This document shows, one piece after another, positions 1 through 10,618 of a stretch of 64,000 nt of DNA (its first letter is position 1; the number at the start of each line of letters is the position of its first letter). Position numbers and translations under genes: made by a program. The stretch is from NCBI GenBank assembly GCA_903813345.2, contig CAIIXF020000003.1, positions 16,506,931-16,570,930 on the forward strand. The letters are read 5' to 3'. The notes under the pieces are model-generated. The model saw only the letters and a list, made by a program, of their open reading frames with translations. It did no database searches and had not been told where the DNA came from. The stretch is from Owenia fusiformis. Taxonomy: Eukaryota; Annelida; Polychaeta; Sabellida; Oweniidae.

Positions 1-2300
1 CATCTTGATATTGGCAAAGTGTTGTAGGGACGACACTGTTCATATATTTACATTTAAGTTAGATAATGTTTGTATCGGGATCGTATACACAAGTTATTTT
101 CCCTTGGGTCTGGGTTCTGACCTTACCTCGTCCTTTTATGAACTAGAATGCCTTACGAGTCGAATCGAATTATAAAAAGTTCAGTCAAGTATTAATGCAA
201 AATTAGAAAATATCCTCTGAGATAGGCTGTCATCCTGCCAAGTCTTTATTTGCCTACATGTAACACCAAAATGGTGTGATTTGTAAACATGTGACCCTCG
301 TGTTTCATGGAGTACTTGCCTCTGCCTCATGATATTGTATTGTATGCATAATAACATCTTTGGCGCTTCCCCCTCCCCTATTACAATAGTAGCATTTGTA
401 TTTGGGAGATCCTTGACTCTCTGAAATAGTTTAACCATACATACGAAATTGTTACCTCGTATACACAAATCGTCAATGTAACAAAAGCGAGGGACTAAAT
501 ACGTGAATTGTGTCTTCGTTAAAGTAACTCTCTGACGATTCTAGGCCGAATTTCGACAATTTAAGCGATATGATTTCAAGAAAATAATCTTACCTTTCTA
601 TTAGGATGGGTTCAGGTGCCAAAAATAACTGATCCATGGATATATATCATTTTGAAATTTGGATGCAAGAAATATTTTTTTGGAGCCATGTTTTTTTTGC
701 GACTCATAACAGGAAATAGATTATCTAAATGAAAACTGAATTTACATCATTAATCCTGGTTTTGACTTAAAAATTTACCGAAATAGATATTTAAATATTA
801 TTAAAATGATTATTGACTATTTTTTTTATTAATCTTATGCACTGATTCGACTGTCTTCTAAAATCCATAACATAGCTTTAGAATTACATAATTAATTCAT
901 CTTCCCAGTGTGGCCTAATGGAGTAAGGCGCGTGACTCACTTTAGCTTTTGTTAACCAGCTGTCGGTGGTTCGATTCCCGGTCTAGTCCAAGGTTTTTTT
1001 TCTTTTTTATTTATCTCTCAGACACAATTTTTTTTAAATCTCTTTTTATACAACATATAGTCATATCTATTACTAGTGAGGTTTTAGATTTTAGATACAT
1101 CGTAAATGTGTTACTTTAACATATAAAACCTCAAACCATCGACACATTCTCAAACTAGACTATCTTCCTTAACTTCGAGCCAAATCATTATCCATAACGT
1201 GACTTATAAGTAGGTGTAAATCGGGAAATAAAAAAATCTTACCGAAACCTAGTCCCGGAAGTAGTTCCGCCATGATACACTGACGATACGTCTGTGTAAC
1301 TAGGTGGGTAGCAGTGATATTGCGATACCAAAAAATACCTATTGCGAAGGATGTAATGCGTGTTACATGCTATTTAGAAGGGTTACATATCGGAGCTATA
1401 TTTTATTACAAATAACAATTATTTGATCACATTGTCAATAGCAAACCTAGTAAACTAGTCTCATTGAGATATCACTGCTTTAAACTTTAGGAAATTGACT
1501 GATTATACTCTCGACAGCAATTACGAAAAATTATCCAATTTAAGCAATTTCCAAAATATGATATTCTGATGTATTTCCAGATTTCATTAATTCATAGCAA
1601 TTATTTCATGCAAAATTAGTCAATTTGAATCAAGTTGAAAAATATTAGTACCTTTTTGACCTCGAGAAGATCACTATAGGCCAAATCTCATATCTAAGTC
1701 AGATTTGATCTTCTGAGAACTTGAAGATGATTTTGACAAATGGTCAATAACGCAGATGCGAGTAGGTAGTTACCAGATTCACCACCAGGTGGCTCGTTCG
1801 GGTCAGATAGCATGGCGGGTATAGGAGAAAGTTCCCTTTAACTTAAATCACATCTGTTTTAATGGTTCAATTTTCTTATAACCATTATGTATCTAATAGT
1901 TATGCAAATTGAAATATGTCCAGTAAAAGAAAATGTTATCTGTCTAATACAAGAAAAGATATTTCACTTTTTGTGATTTTGTATCATGGGGTCTATGGGG
2001 AATCAACCCGAACAAGAAGTCACATTTTCAAAAGAAATTAAATTTTCAAAGTTGATAAACAATTTTCGAAACCATATTTCTAGATGTACTTTTACATGTA
2101 GATTTCAAATATGACATCACTTTGACTGAATTTTGTATCTTAAATGACGTAAATCAAGATTGTTTCTACTCGCACCTAGTCTATTTCAAGCAGCAAGTTG
2201 AAAAATACCTTTTTAACATTCCTTTTACATTGAACTTCTGAGAACTTGTACCGTAGATGATCTTGAGAAAATGGTCAAATCCATAAGTCTTCAATCTATA
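1..2300. other. Non-coding stretch with dispersed repeat fragments
   Basis: No convincing coding sequence is seen apart from the tRNA-like piece near 905. Around 1620-1740 and 2190-2290 there are single divergent copies of the repeat that forms the tandem array at 35.7-37.0 kb (phrases such as TTTTTGACCT, AGTCAGATTTGA, TTCTGAGAACTTG, AGATGATTTTGA). The open frame at 181-468 on the minus strand has no recognisable domain and is probably chance. Confidence 0.5.
905..991 (+). other. tRNA-like sequence (tRNA pseudogene or SINE head)
   Basis: The stretch has an A-box-like TGGCCTAATGGAGTAAGGCG and a perfect B-box GGTTCGATTCC, followed by CTAGTCCA and a T-run, which is the layout of a Pol III internal promoter. 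The acceptor and T stems do not pair properly (the T-stem flanks the loop with GGTGG and CCCGG), so it is unlikely to be a working tRNA. The 5' half resembles tRNA-Arg. A tRNA-derived SINE head or a decayed tRNA gene are both possible. Confidence 0.5.
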
Positions 2301-2392
2301 AATTCAAGAGGAGGGAAGGCCCCAGAGTTTAAAGATGACAGACATAATTACGTCTCTTGCTTACCACCTTCGTTCGTTCGAATTTTCATCGG

Positions 2393-5300
2393 CTATGTCT
2401 ATGTCTATGTCTATGTCTATAATCCGCAAAAGGCTAATAAGCCCATATAAAGCAGATATATAATTTAACAGTGATAGAATTTGAATAGAATATAATTTAA
2501 AACCTTAACATTTAAAACTAGATCTATGGTTTGCAACTCATTTTACCTGGGGAGACTGTCAGGCTACCGCGTTGACATCATCCCTCTTTACCAGTAGTGC
2601 AGGCTTGTTGCTGTGCACTGGGGACCCTTTACATTAAAACATAGATCTATATTAAAAACACATCTATTTAATTGCAGTTATTGACATAGGCATAGTATGA
2701 TGATTTAAAACTACTTAGACTGTCACAGTCTAAGATGTCACCAGGTAGGGTGTTCCATTTAGCTATTGTCCTAGGGAAATAGCTAAATTTGTATGCATCC
2801 GTTCTAGTTGATGGTTGTATGAACTTAGAAGGATGATACAACCTAGTGTTGGTATTGATCTGTTGGCGGAAGTATGGAGGCACGTCGATGGCTGCTAGGT
2901 TCTGCTTTCCTTTGTAGAAAAGGAAAACTCTAGCAGCCTCTCGACGCTCCTTCAGTGGCTCCCACTGTAGGTCTTGAAGAGCTTTGGTGACGCAGCCTGG
3001 TTCCCTTGAGTGACATTTGGTTACAAACCTGGCTGCTCTTCTCTGTACCTGTTCCAACATATCAATATCTTTTTGTCGGTATGGATCCCATGCCGAGCTG
3101 GCATACTCTAAATTAGGCCGGACTAGTGACTTATACGCCTGAGCCTTCACTTTTTCAGGGCATTGATGGAGGTTGCGCCTGAGAAATCCAAGTACCTTAT
3201 TGGCTTTGGATACAATAGTTTGAATATGTGTAGTCCAGCGTAAGTTATTTGTGATGTCAATTCCTAGGTATGGGATGTGTGTTACCGACTTAAGGTTTTC
3301 CCCTAGCATGGTGTAATTGTGCATGATAGGGGATTTACCTTTGTGAATATTTAGCACATAGCATTTTGATGGATGGAATTTCATTTGCCATGTTGATGCC
3401 CAGGAGACCAGTTTATCAAGATTCTCCTGTAGTGTTAATTCATCTTGCTTGCTTTCGACTGTCATGAATAAAAGGCTGTCGTCGGCAAAAAGCTTAAGAC
3501 TGGCTGAGGATGATAGGTTATTGCCCATATCATTGATATAAACAAGGAAACAGAGTGGTCCAAGAACTGTTCCTTGAGGAACTCCTGATTTTACTGGAGT
3601 TTTTGAACTTGATTCACCATCGAGCACTACCTGTTGTGATCTTCCCACAAGCCAGGATCTGAACCAGTTCAAGTTATTATTGCGAATTCCATAATAGTCG
3701 AGTTTGAGCAAGAGGCGTTCGTGAGCCACCGTGTCAAACGCTTTGGAAAAGTCTAATACCAACATGTCTGTTTGTTTATTGTTGTCGAGGGCCCGAGCTA
3801 TATTCTCTATTGTATTGACAAGTTGTGTTTCACATGAGTGCTTTGACCTGAATCCATGTTGGAATTTTACTAGAATTTCATAGAGGTCAAAGTGGGCCAT
3901 AACATGATGGAACATAATATGTTCCATTATTTTACATGGAACTGACGTCAGAGATACAGGCCTGTAATTCACAGCCTCATATCTTCGTCCCTTTTTGTAG
4001 ATAGCAGTAACATTGGCATGTTTCCAGTCCATAGGCACTAAGCCTTCATCGATAGACTGTTGAAAAATTATTTGAAGGAATGGTGATATGCTGTCACTGC
4101 ATTCCTTCAGGACCCTAGTCGGAATAAGATCGGGTCCAGTGGCTTTTGATGGATTTAGGCCAGTTAGCAATTTGTGAATTCCTTTTGTCGAAATTTTGAT
4201 ATTTGGCATTTCAGGAATTTGACTAGGTACCATTGTCGGTAGGGTGGCATCCTCATCTGTGAATACAGAATTGTATTGGTCATTGAGGATGTTTGCTTTC
4301 TGGGCGGCGTCTGTTATTTCGTCGCCATCTTTGTTACGCAGCACGCTGATACCTGATGCATCTTTGCGTTTAGACTTTATGTAGCTCCAGAAGCGTTTGG
4401 TAATGCCTTTGTGCTGAACATTCTCATTTATGATTTCGCTTTCATCAATGTCAAGCAGATCGTTGATGTAGCGCTGATGTTCTTTACGAATTTCACTATG
4501 GATTAATTTCCGTAGTGATTTGTATTTATGCCAATGATGAGGTTCATTTGAACGTTTGGCAACATTATATCGTCTTTGTTTCTGTCGGATCATTCTCAGT
4601 ATCCTGGTGGTAATCCAGGGTACTTTGAATTTCCCACTTAGAGTTTTACTTGGAATATGCTCATTGATTGACGATATTAATGTAGATTTGAAGGAGGACC
4701 AGTTGTCTTCAACTGATCTACTTTCACAGTTCTCTTTGAATTCGCTGAACTTAGATCGTAGAGTCTCTTTAAGTCCAGTCCATTCTGCCCGCTTGTATAT
4801 GTGGACCTTACGAGGCTTCTTTTTCTGAATTTTCATTTTTAGGTTTATATCACATAGGACTGCCTCGTGATCACTCATGCCCGGAACCACCGAGATTCTT
4901 TCTGCGAGGTTTGGGCATGTAGTGAATACTAAGTCAAGGATGTTATTTTGTCTAGTTGGTTCCTTGACTAGTTGGGTTAGGCCATGATCATCAGTTATTG
5001 TAATCATCTTCTCATTAAGATCATTAGAATATTGAGAATTAGGCCTTATAGTTCCATTCTCCCAATCGATGTCTGGTAAGTTGAAGTCACCACATAGGAA
5101 GATGTTTTTCATATGTGTATTACCATTAGCATAACGTTTATCGAGGGATGTTTGGAGCGAGTCCAAAGCACCAGTATCGTTGTTTGGTTGACGATAGAAG
5201 GATCCAAACAGTATGTCCCCATTTGATAGAGATGCTTTGGACCATATGATTTCGCAATCAGCTGTCGCTTCATATTCGACTGATATGAAGTCACTTTTGA

Positions 5301-6140
5301 CTGCGATAAGGACACCGCCAGCACCTTTCTTTCGGTCTTTCCTGTATGGAGGTGGGCTAAGGTAGTCTTGACCGAATATCCATTTGCTGTCGATGGTGTT
5401 GTCCAGGTGAGTCTCACAGCCTATGATGACATCTGGCTTGTGAGTTTCAATTAGTTGTTGAAGGTGTAGTTGCTTCTCATGACTAATTAGACTGCGGAAG
5501 TTGATAGACATGAGGCGAACCTGGTTTCGCCTCTTTCGTGCAGTCGGCCTCGGTGGTTCTGATTCGGTAGAATCATATGATGATGACGAATTGTCAAGAT
5601 CAGAGAGAGCGCTGAAGGAGTTTGTTACCGAGGAATGAGAAAGAGTGGAGTCATTGAAGAAGCTGTTGGAAAAATTAGGTAGGGCACATCCAGGACAGAT
5701 CCAGGTGAAACTGCCCGCGTCAAGAAAAACATTGTACTCAGCAGGGGAAACATTGCCACATTTGATGTGTACCCATGTGCCGCATTCATCGCATTCAAGG
5801 GCGCGATGATTCTTGGCAACTGCTTTCTGGCACATACCGCAGGGGAATTTAACAGGACCTGGGTTTGGGTGGATGTCACCACTAAGAATAAGACATAAGA
5901 AGAGCAGTGGTGTGGAAGATTTCTTGTGAAGGATTCCACGAGAGCCAACAATCTTATGGAAACGTCGCAGTTGCATCAACTGTGTGTATGACTCTGTTGA
6001 AGGTAAGTGGTTTCCATGATCACAGAAAAATGTCTGGACTGCGAAAACCAAGCAGAGAAGGAACAATCCATATCCTTGGAAACCCATGACGAAGAGGTAG
6101 GTAAAACCCGTTAGCTGAAAATAAGAAAATTCGCGCAAAA
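2393..6140 (-). mobile_element. Apparently full-coding non-LTR retrotransposon (CR1/Jockey-group LINE)
   Basis: A LINE on the minus strand with one long uninterrupted ORF (2668-6087). The 3' end, at the low coordinate, finishes in a short microsatellite of CATAGA-type hexamers (2393-2421), the kind of tail many CR1/L2-like elements carry instead of poly(A). The 5' boundary near 6140-6200 is not defined. Arms of another repeat lie on both sides (near 2320 and 6460, in opposite orientation), so the LINE may sit inside an older inverted-repeat element. No frameshift or stop is seen, which implies recent insertion. Confidence 0.88.
2668..6087 (-). CDS. LINE polyprotein: signal-like N-terminus, NPGP motif, PHD finger, EEP endonuclease, reverse transcriptase
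   Basis: Retrotransposition protein of about 1139 aa from the ATG at 6085-6087; the frame stays open upstream but without an ATG. Residues 1-22 are strongly hydrophobic, like a signal peptide. Residues 70-78 read GDIHPNPGP, close to the 2A consensus but with H where E is usual. A C4HC3 PHD-type zinc finger follows (first Cys about 83, last about 134). Next comes an exonuclease-endonuclease-phosphatase domain (INFRSL, CGDFNLPDIDW, SDHEAV), then a reverse transcriptase with SGVPQGTVLGP and the catalytic FADD at about residue 864. The C-terminal region is typical of CR1/Jockey-group elements. Clade assignment is from motif style only. The ORF is intact, so the element could be active. Confidence 0.9.
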   Translation of the reverse strand: MGFQGYGLFLLCLVFAVQTFFCDHGNHLPSTESYTQLMQLRRFHKIVGSRGILHKKSSTPLLFLCLILSGDIHPNPGPVKFPCGMCQKAVAKNHRALECDECGTWVHIKCGNVSPAEYNVFLDAGSFTWICPGCALPNFSNSFFNDSTLSHSSVTNSFSALSDLDNSSSSYDSTESEPPRPTARKRRNQVRLMSINFRSLISHEKQLHLQQLIETHKPDVIIGCETHLDNTIDSKWIFGQDYLSPPPYRKDRKKGAGGVLIAVKSDFISVEYEATADCEIIWSKASLSNGDILFGSFYRQPNNDTGALDSLQTSLDKRYANGNTHMKNIFLCGDFNLPDIDWENGTIRPNSQYSNDLNEKMITITDDHGLTQLVKEPTRQNNILDLVFTTCPNLAERISVVPGMSDHEAVLCDINLKMKIQKKKPRKVHIYKRAEWTGLKETLRSKFSEFKENCESRSVEDNWSSFKSTLISSINEHIPSKTLSGKFKVPWITTRILRMIRQKQRRYNVAKRSNEPHHWHKYKSLRKLIHSEIRKEHQRYINDLLDIDESEIINENVQHKGITKRFWSYIKSKRKDASGISVLRNKDGDEITDAAQKANILNDQYNSVFTDEDATLPTMVPSQIPEMPNIKISTKGIHKLLTGLNPSKATGPDLIPTRVLKECSDSISPFLQIIFQQSIDEGLVPMDWKHANVTAIYKKGRRYEAVNYRPVSLTSVPCKIMEHIMFHHVMAHFDLYEILVKFQHGFRSKHSCETQLVNTIENIARALDNNKQTDMLVLDFSKAFDTVAHERLLLKLDYYGIRNNNLNWFRSWLVGRSQQVVLDGESSSKTPVKSGVPQGTVLGPLCFLVYINDMGNNLSSSASLKLFADDSLLFMTVESKQDELTLQENLDKLVSWASTWQMKFHPSKCYVLNIHKGKSPIMHNYTMLGENLKSVTHIPYLGIDITNNLRWTTHIQTIVSKANKVLGFLRRNLHQCPEKVKAQAYKSLVRPNLEYASSAWDPYRQKDIDMLEQVQRRAARFVTKCHSREPGCVTKALQDLQWEPLKERREAARVFLFYKGKQNLAAIDVPPYFRQQINTNTRLYHPSKFIQPSTRTDAYKFSYFPRTIAKWNTLPGDILDCDSLSSFKSSYYAYVNNCN

Positions 6141-6199
6141 ATATGAAAAATACCGCGAAAACCGAAGTTTGAAAAATACGAAAATTAAAACTGATTTAT

Positions 6200-6490
6200 C
6201 CCCAAAAGGGGCTAGTTATCAAAAACTACACTTCGATGGGATGTTTTAATTGATATAAGCATATTTCGTACACATTTCTTTATCTTGATGTGAAATGAAA
6301 AGCTATGATATTGGTTAACACACCAAAAATGAACATAATATTATTCGAAGCGTATTTCGAAAATTTTGAAACCGCCATTGATGACATCATTTGTTTGTAG
6401 ACTTTTGACCAATCAGAGATGTATGTCATCTCAATACAGGTTTACATTATAAGCGTATGTCATCTTTGAACTCTGGTGTAATTCCCCTTT
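6200..6490. repeat. Dispersed repeat arm, inverted copy at 40.5-40.7 kb
   Basis: The sequence here matches the reverse complement of 40500-40720: shared phrases include TTTCTTTATCTTGATGTGAAAT, the TTGGTTAACACACC block and TCATCTTTGAACTCTGG. A related terminus in the opposite orientation (CCCAGAGTTTAAAGATGAC) occurs at about 2318-2340 on the other side of the LINE. These look like termini of an inverted-repeat transposon into which the LINE inserted. Confidence 0.5.
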
Positions 6491-6509
6491 TGTATAAATT
6501 CACTGTGAA

Positions 6510-6874
6510 ATTAGATTTTAAATTCTGAGAACTCTAAGATAATTTTGAAAAAATTGGTGAATTGGAAGCAAGTTGAAAAAGAGCTGACCTTTCTTGACCT
6601 TGAGAATCTCAAATCTAAAGTCAGATTTGAACTTCTGAGATTTTGTAGATAATTTTGTTAAGTTATTGGAAGTTGTATAGATTTGTTACAGACGCAAACC
6701 GCAAAATACCTTTTTAACCATTTTGACCTTGAAAAGCTCATTATAGGTCAAATCTCAAATTTAAAGTCAGATTTGAACTTCTAAGAACTTGTAGATGATT
6801 TTGAAAAAAATTGAAGTCAGTCTAAATAGTATTCTTTAATTATTGGAAGTTGTAAGAAGTGTTACAGACGCTGG
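6510..6874 (+). repeat. Two units of the AGTCAGATTTGA dispersed/satellite repeat, overlapping the fucosyltransferase 3' end
   Basis: Two diverged units match the tandem array at 35.7-37.0 kb. The second unit aligns with the array terminus (36917-37010) with few differences: GATGATTTTGAAAAAAATTG, then a GTCAGTCTAAA.AGTATT block, then GGAAGTTGTAAGAA, GTTACAGACG and GGACG. The last part (6836 to about 6874) is also the 3' end of the fucosyltransferase reading frame on the opposite strand. Confidence 0.8.
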
Positions 6875-8089
6875 ACGGAATCCATTGTCATCCATGGGAA
6901 TCCAATCTGGTATAAAATAATCCTTATGATCAACTTCTCTAGCAAGTGACGTGTTAAAACTAGGCCAATTGTTATAATATATAGTTATTCCATTTGCTAA
7001 GAATGCCGCCCACCAACCAAAGGTCCCTGTTGAAATTATTACATGGTCACATTTACTCAGTATCGCCATATCTACTTCTGGCTTCGTACCTTTGGATATC
7101 ACAACGTTCGTCAAATTCATGTTTTTCTCCCACCATTTTCGATCATCTGAGCAAACAATGAACTTCACATTGGAAAACTGAATTCTAAAATAATCCATTG
7201 CGTTGATAAAGTATGACGTACTTGGAACAGTATATCCGAAATCAATTTTATCCTTAAGTAATATATCTCCACGGCGAACATGAATACCTACGAGAGTTAC
7301 ATTTTTCTCCATTTTTGTAAAATTAGTTATAAACATATCTGCAGCTTCCCTGATACTAGTGTGGAATCTGAACTCTCGTCGTATTACCTCTTGGATCATT
7401 TGAAAGTATTTAAAACTCTGTAGGTAAGTGTGAACTGTAACATTCCTCTTTGGTTGAATGTTCATAAGATTTCTTGCAAACCTACAACATCCATTCTCAC
7501 CAATGTTATCTGCCTTTTCTGGTACTCCTCTCTCAGTGCGCATAACTGAAAGATTAAAATACTTATGTAGTTCATTCTGCACACTGATCAACATGGTAAG
7601 ATTGTTGGATTTTGCGATTCCTAATGTACTTGCGTATTCAAACATGAGGTTTCCAAGACGACCAGTATAAGCTCCAGAAATGTAGAACCCGGAAAGTTCA
7701 GGTGATTGTTTGATCTTTGAGGTTGAAACAAAATCTGTTGTGGTTTCATTCAGTCCATCTAACAGTTTTTCACCATCTGTCCCAACATACTTTGAAACGA
7801 TAACATCATTTGAATAAAGAGCCTCAGTAGCAAGTTCATTTGACGAATCTTGTAATATACTTGTATAAATCTGCTTCATACGAGCTTGCAATTGTGATTT
7901 GTTAGTTCCTTCAATCTTTGGCAGCACAGCAATAAGATGTGTTTCGTGGATCCACAACACAAAACCAAATGACAATATCGCAATGCTAAAATATAATTCA
8001 AAACATAGTGCTAGTTTTGAATTTAATTTTACCATGTTCACTCGTTGAAATTTCATTTTGATAAAATGTAGGATTTCGATAAACTTCAT
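6836..8089 (-). CDS. GT11 family alpha-1,2-fucosyltransferase-like protein
   Basis: Golgi type II membrane enzyme, 417 aa, intronless; predicted to transfer fucose from GDP-fucose to the O-2 of a terminal galactose. A transmembrane anchor spans about residues 27-46, followed by a stem. GT11 motifs: GRLGNLMFEYA (143-153), HVRRGD (270-275, donor binding), and STGTFGWWAAFLANG (353-367). Several N-glycosylation sequons lie in the lumenal part. Starts at M1, M12 and M19 are all possible before the anchor; the first ATG is used here. Residues 405-417 and the stop codon are encoded by a dispersed repeat (see findings), but the catalytic core ends before that. It is the first of a loose group of Golgi glycan genes in the window. 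Acceptor specificity cannot be read from sequence. Confidence 0.9.
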   Translation of the reverse strand: MKFIEILHFIKMKFQRVNMVKLNSKLALCFELYFSIAILSFGFVLWIHETHLIAVLPKIEGTNKSQLQARMKQIYTSILQDSSNELATEALYSNDVIVSKYVGTDGEKLLDGLNETTTDFVSTSKIKQSPELSGFYISGAYTGRLGNLMFEYASTLGIAKSNNLTMLISVQNELHKYFNLSVMRTERGVPEKADNIGENGCCRFARNLMNIQPKRNVTVHTYLQSFKYFQMIQEVIRREFRFHTSIREAADMFITNFTKMEKNVTLVGIHVRRGDILLKDKIDFGYTVPSTSYFINAMDYFRIQFSNVKFIVCSDDRKWWEKNMNLTNVVISKGTKPEVDMAILSKCDHVIISTGTFGWWAAFLANGITIYYNNWPSFNTSLAREVDHKDYFIPDWIPMDDNGFRPASVTLLTTSNN

Positions 8090-10260
8090 TAAGGCTATTA
8101 TCCATGCAGGTACAGCACCTTATTTTGAAATTGACACAAAGATGTTTTTGATATCATATTTCAAAAATTATTAATGTTTTGATAATCGAGCAAAATGATG
8201 TGCCACATTGCCCGGGAGACGTCTTTTTATCTGAGGAGGTTAAGAGTATGTATTATTTCCAAAACAGAATCTTTTTTATTGTTGCACATATTGAATAACT
8301 AATAACAAATACAATTAACTTGGAGAAAATCAAATTCATAGGCAACAGTTATTTTACATCTTTTGTCAAACAATTTGTTTATTATTCAACAAGGAACATC
8401 AAAAATGGCATTACTGGGTAACATCCATCCTTCATCCTTTTAAATTCTATGCAGACTAAGAAAAAACTTTTTAAGTGGTATCACAAAGTATTAATGTCCT
8501 ATCGTTGAACTCTCGCCACACTCATCTTTTCGTAACTACCTTAATATCAATATTTGTCAGATTCAGATTTATTCAAATGAAAGGATGACAACTGACTAGC
8601 TTTAGTTGATTCTATTTTTATTTATTCAGCTTTTTTCCAGTGGCTTTATACCAGCATGATTAACGACCCAATTGGTTAATAACAGATAGTTCAGCTGTCA
8701 TTTTTTGTTTGCATTTTCAAAAACAATGGACATTATAGTTCGCAACTTTTGGAATTTCCAAATAGCTAACATACCAAAGGAATAGTTAGCATTCTGATGG
8801 TACGTGTTACACTGCCGTTGTAACAGGAGTAAAAGTCGGCCGCTTTGAGAATACGTGTGTAGGACTAGAATTCCTTGGAACGTAGGTTCTGATATAGTTT
8901 GACGTATTTTCATAAGTTTGCAACTTTAAAATATATGAAATATTATACAACGGACGGACGGACTTCCATTTCTGCTATACCTAGAGAAGGATAGGTCCGT
9001 GTTATGTATTATTGTTATCCCCAGCATACAGCATCTTGGAAGCCATCTATGGTTTCTTTGTGGCTTTATAAAAATTCGGAAATGTTCATCAGATATGAAC
9101 TCCCTCTAAATATACGGTGCTTTTTGTTTGATGATATTATGATATTTTGTGTTGTGAGACTGCTTTTACAACTTCAACTGTTTCTAGAACCTATATGTCA
9201 TACTAGGAAATACGTTTTCATGTTTGTGCCAAAAAGCACGTTAAACTAATGACGTGCAACGTAATTAAAGTGGCACGTGCACGTAGGTTATCGCAAACAA
9301 TTTTGTTGGGTATGAATGTATTTGAATGTCGTCTTATGTTTCCCTGCACTAGTTATTGATACTTCTAATATATAGTGATGCTTAAATACCACATTTCCAC
9401 TTATTTCTACCATTCCAAAAATTATTTCACTCATCACATTTTTACAGTTTTTCAACACTAGTAATAACTACACTACATAAAACGTTTCACAGTGCTAGAT
9501 TTCACAGTGACAGATATAACAATTAAAATAGAACAACAATCAAAGTTATAGATCATCTGAAATTGTATGCGATAACCTGATAACAAAGTGCCCTTTAAAT
9601 ACCCACACGCAATTCATCATCTGTACAGGTCAAATCGATACATAATTTGAAAAAGTATTATTACCACCTTGCCGGGCAAGTTCTAGGGGTTTTAATGCTA
9701 GTTTAGAAGCGATCATTTTACTATATCGACCTGTCCTGAGCAATATGTGACGTCATAGTGGCGGTCAATATAGCCGGTCAAGAATGCATTTAACGACCGG
9801 CAATTTTCCCCGGGAAATTAGATATCTTCAGTACGTAAGATTTTCTTGCTGTTTCAGTCCTGGTCCTAAACGGTGGTAATAATACTAATAACGTCATTTC
9901 TGTGGGCGATATAGGAAAATAGTGCCCTTCGAAATGACGTTATTGTTCTAGTAACGCGAGGTCAAAACCATTTTGGAAAGAGTCATTACAATTCAATGAT
10001 TGCCTGAACAAAATATATGTGCTTCGATCGATTAACAATTTAACAACATATATTTCAATTTACTTAATTATGCTAACATGAAAATGGGGTTCAAACTAAA
10101 AGCAATAGAGAAACTTCAATAACATCATTTTATGAGTTATATGAATCAAAGTATGCCTAGATGTATTCAGCATTAAAGACATCAGCGATGTGCGTTAAAC
10201 TTTGACGTTTTTTTCCAGGGGTAATCAAAATATTTTGAGGAACTCTTCTTTAGCTCCTTC
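8090..10260. other. Intergenic, no gene recognised
   Basis: No supported coding region. At 8950-9000 there is a small relic with (CGGA)n and GGATAGGTCCGTG, resembling the CCGTC-containing TIR elements at 53 kb and 44.4 kb. The 81-residue open frame at 9004-9249 has no recognisable domain. Confidence 0.4.
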
Positions 10261-10618
10261 ACATTTTCATCCAATCTGAAATTTCGAATTTTCAAGCTTA
10301 CGTTCATCAAGCGTGGAAGAGATACGTGGCTAAGTGATATATACCTTATATAATGTATGTATGTGTCAACGATAAACAATACTAAAATTATTCCTTTGAT
10401 GTATAAATCACAACGTTGACTTTGAATACACATAGTCTTGAATAGAGCCATACAACTTAATTTACTTGCACATTTGTCAATTTTGCATGACATTTTAGCT
10501 TGGTAAAAACATGATTTCCGGAGAATGAGATATACTCATGAAAAATAGATACATTTTGATTTAGATTAGAATAAAATATACAAATGTAATTGCAAATCGT
10601 TAGGAATCGACAATTAAA

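Noticed and set aside
905-991. A functional tRNA gene
   Set aside because: A and B boxes are good, but the T and acceptor stems do not pair.
4556-6089. Several open frames of 60-110 codons overlapping the LINE ORF
   Set aside because: They are shadow frames of the 1139-codon LINE protein.
10182-10493. A 103-residue minus-strand frame shared in part with 18314-18514
   Set aside because: It overlaps the upstream flank of the duplicated gene; the two copies differ by indels that break the frame and no motif is present.
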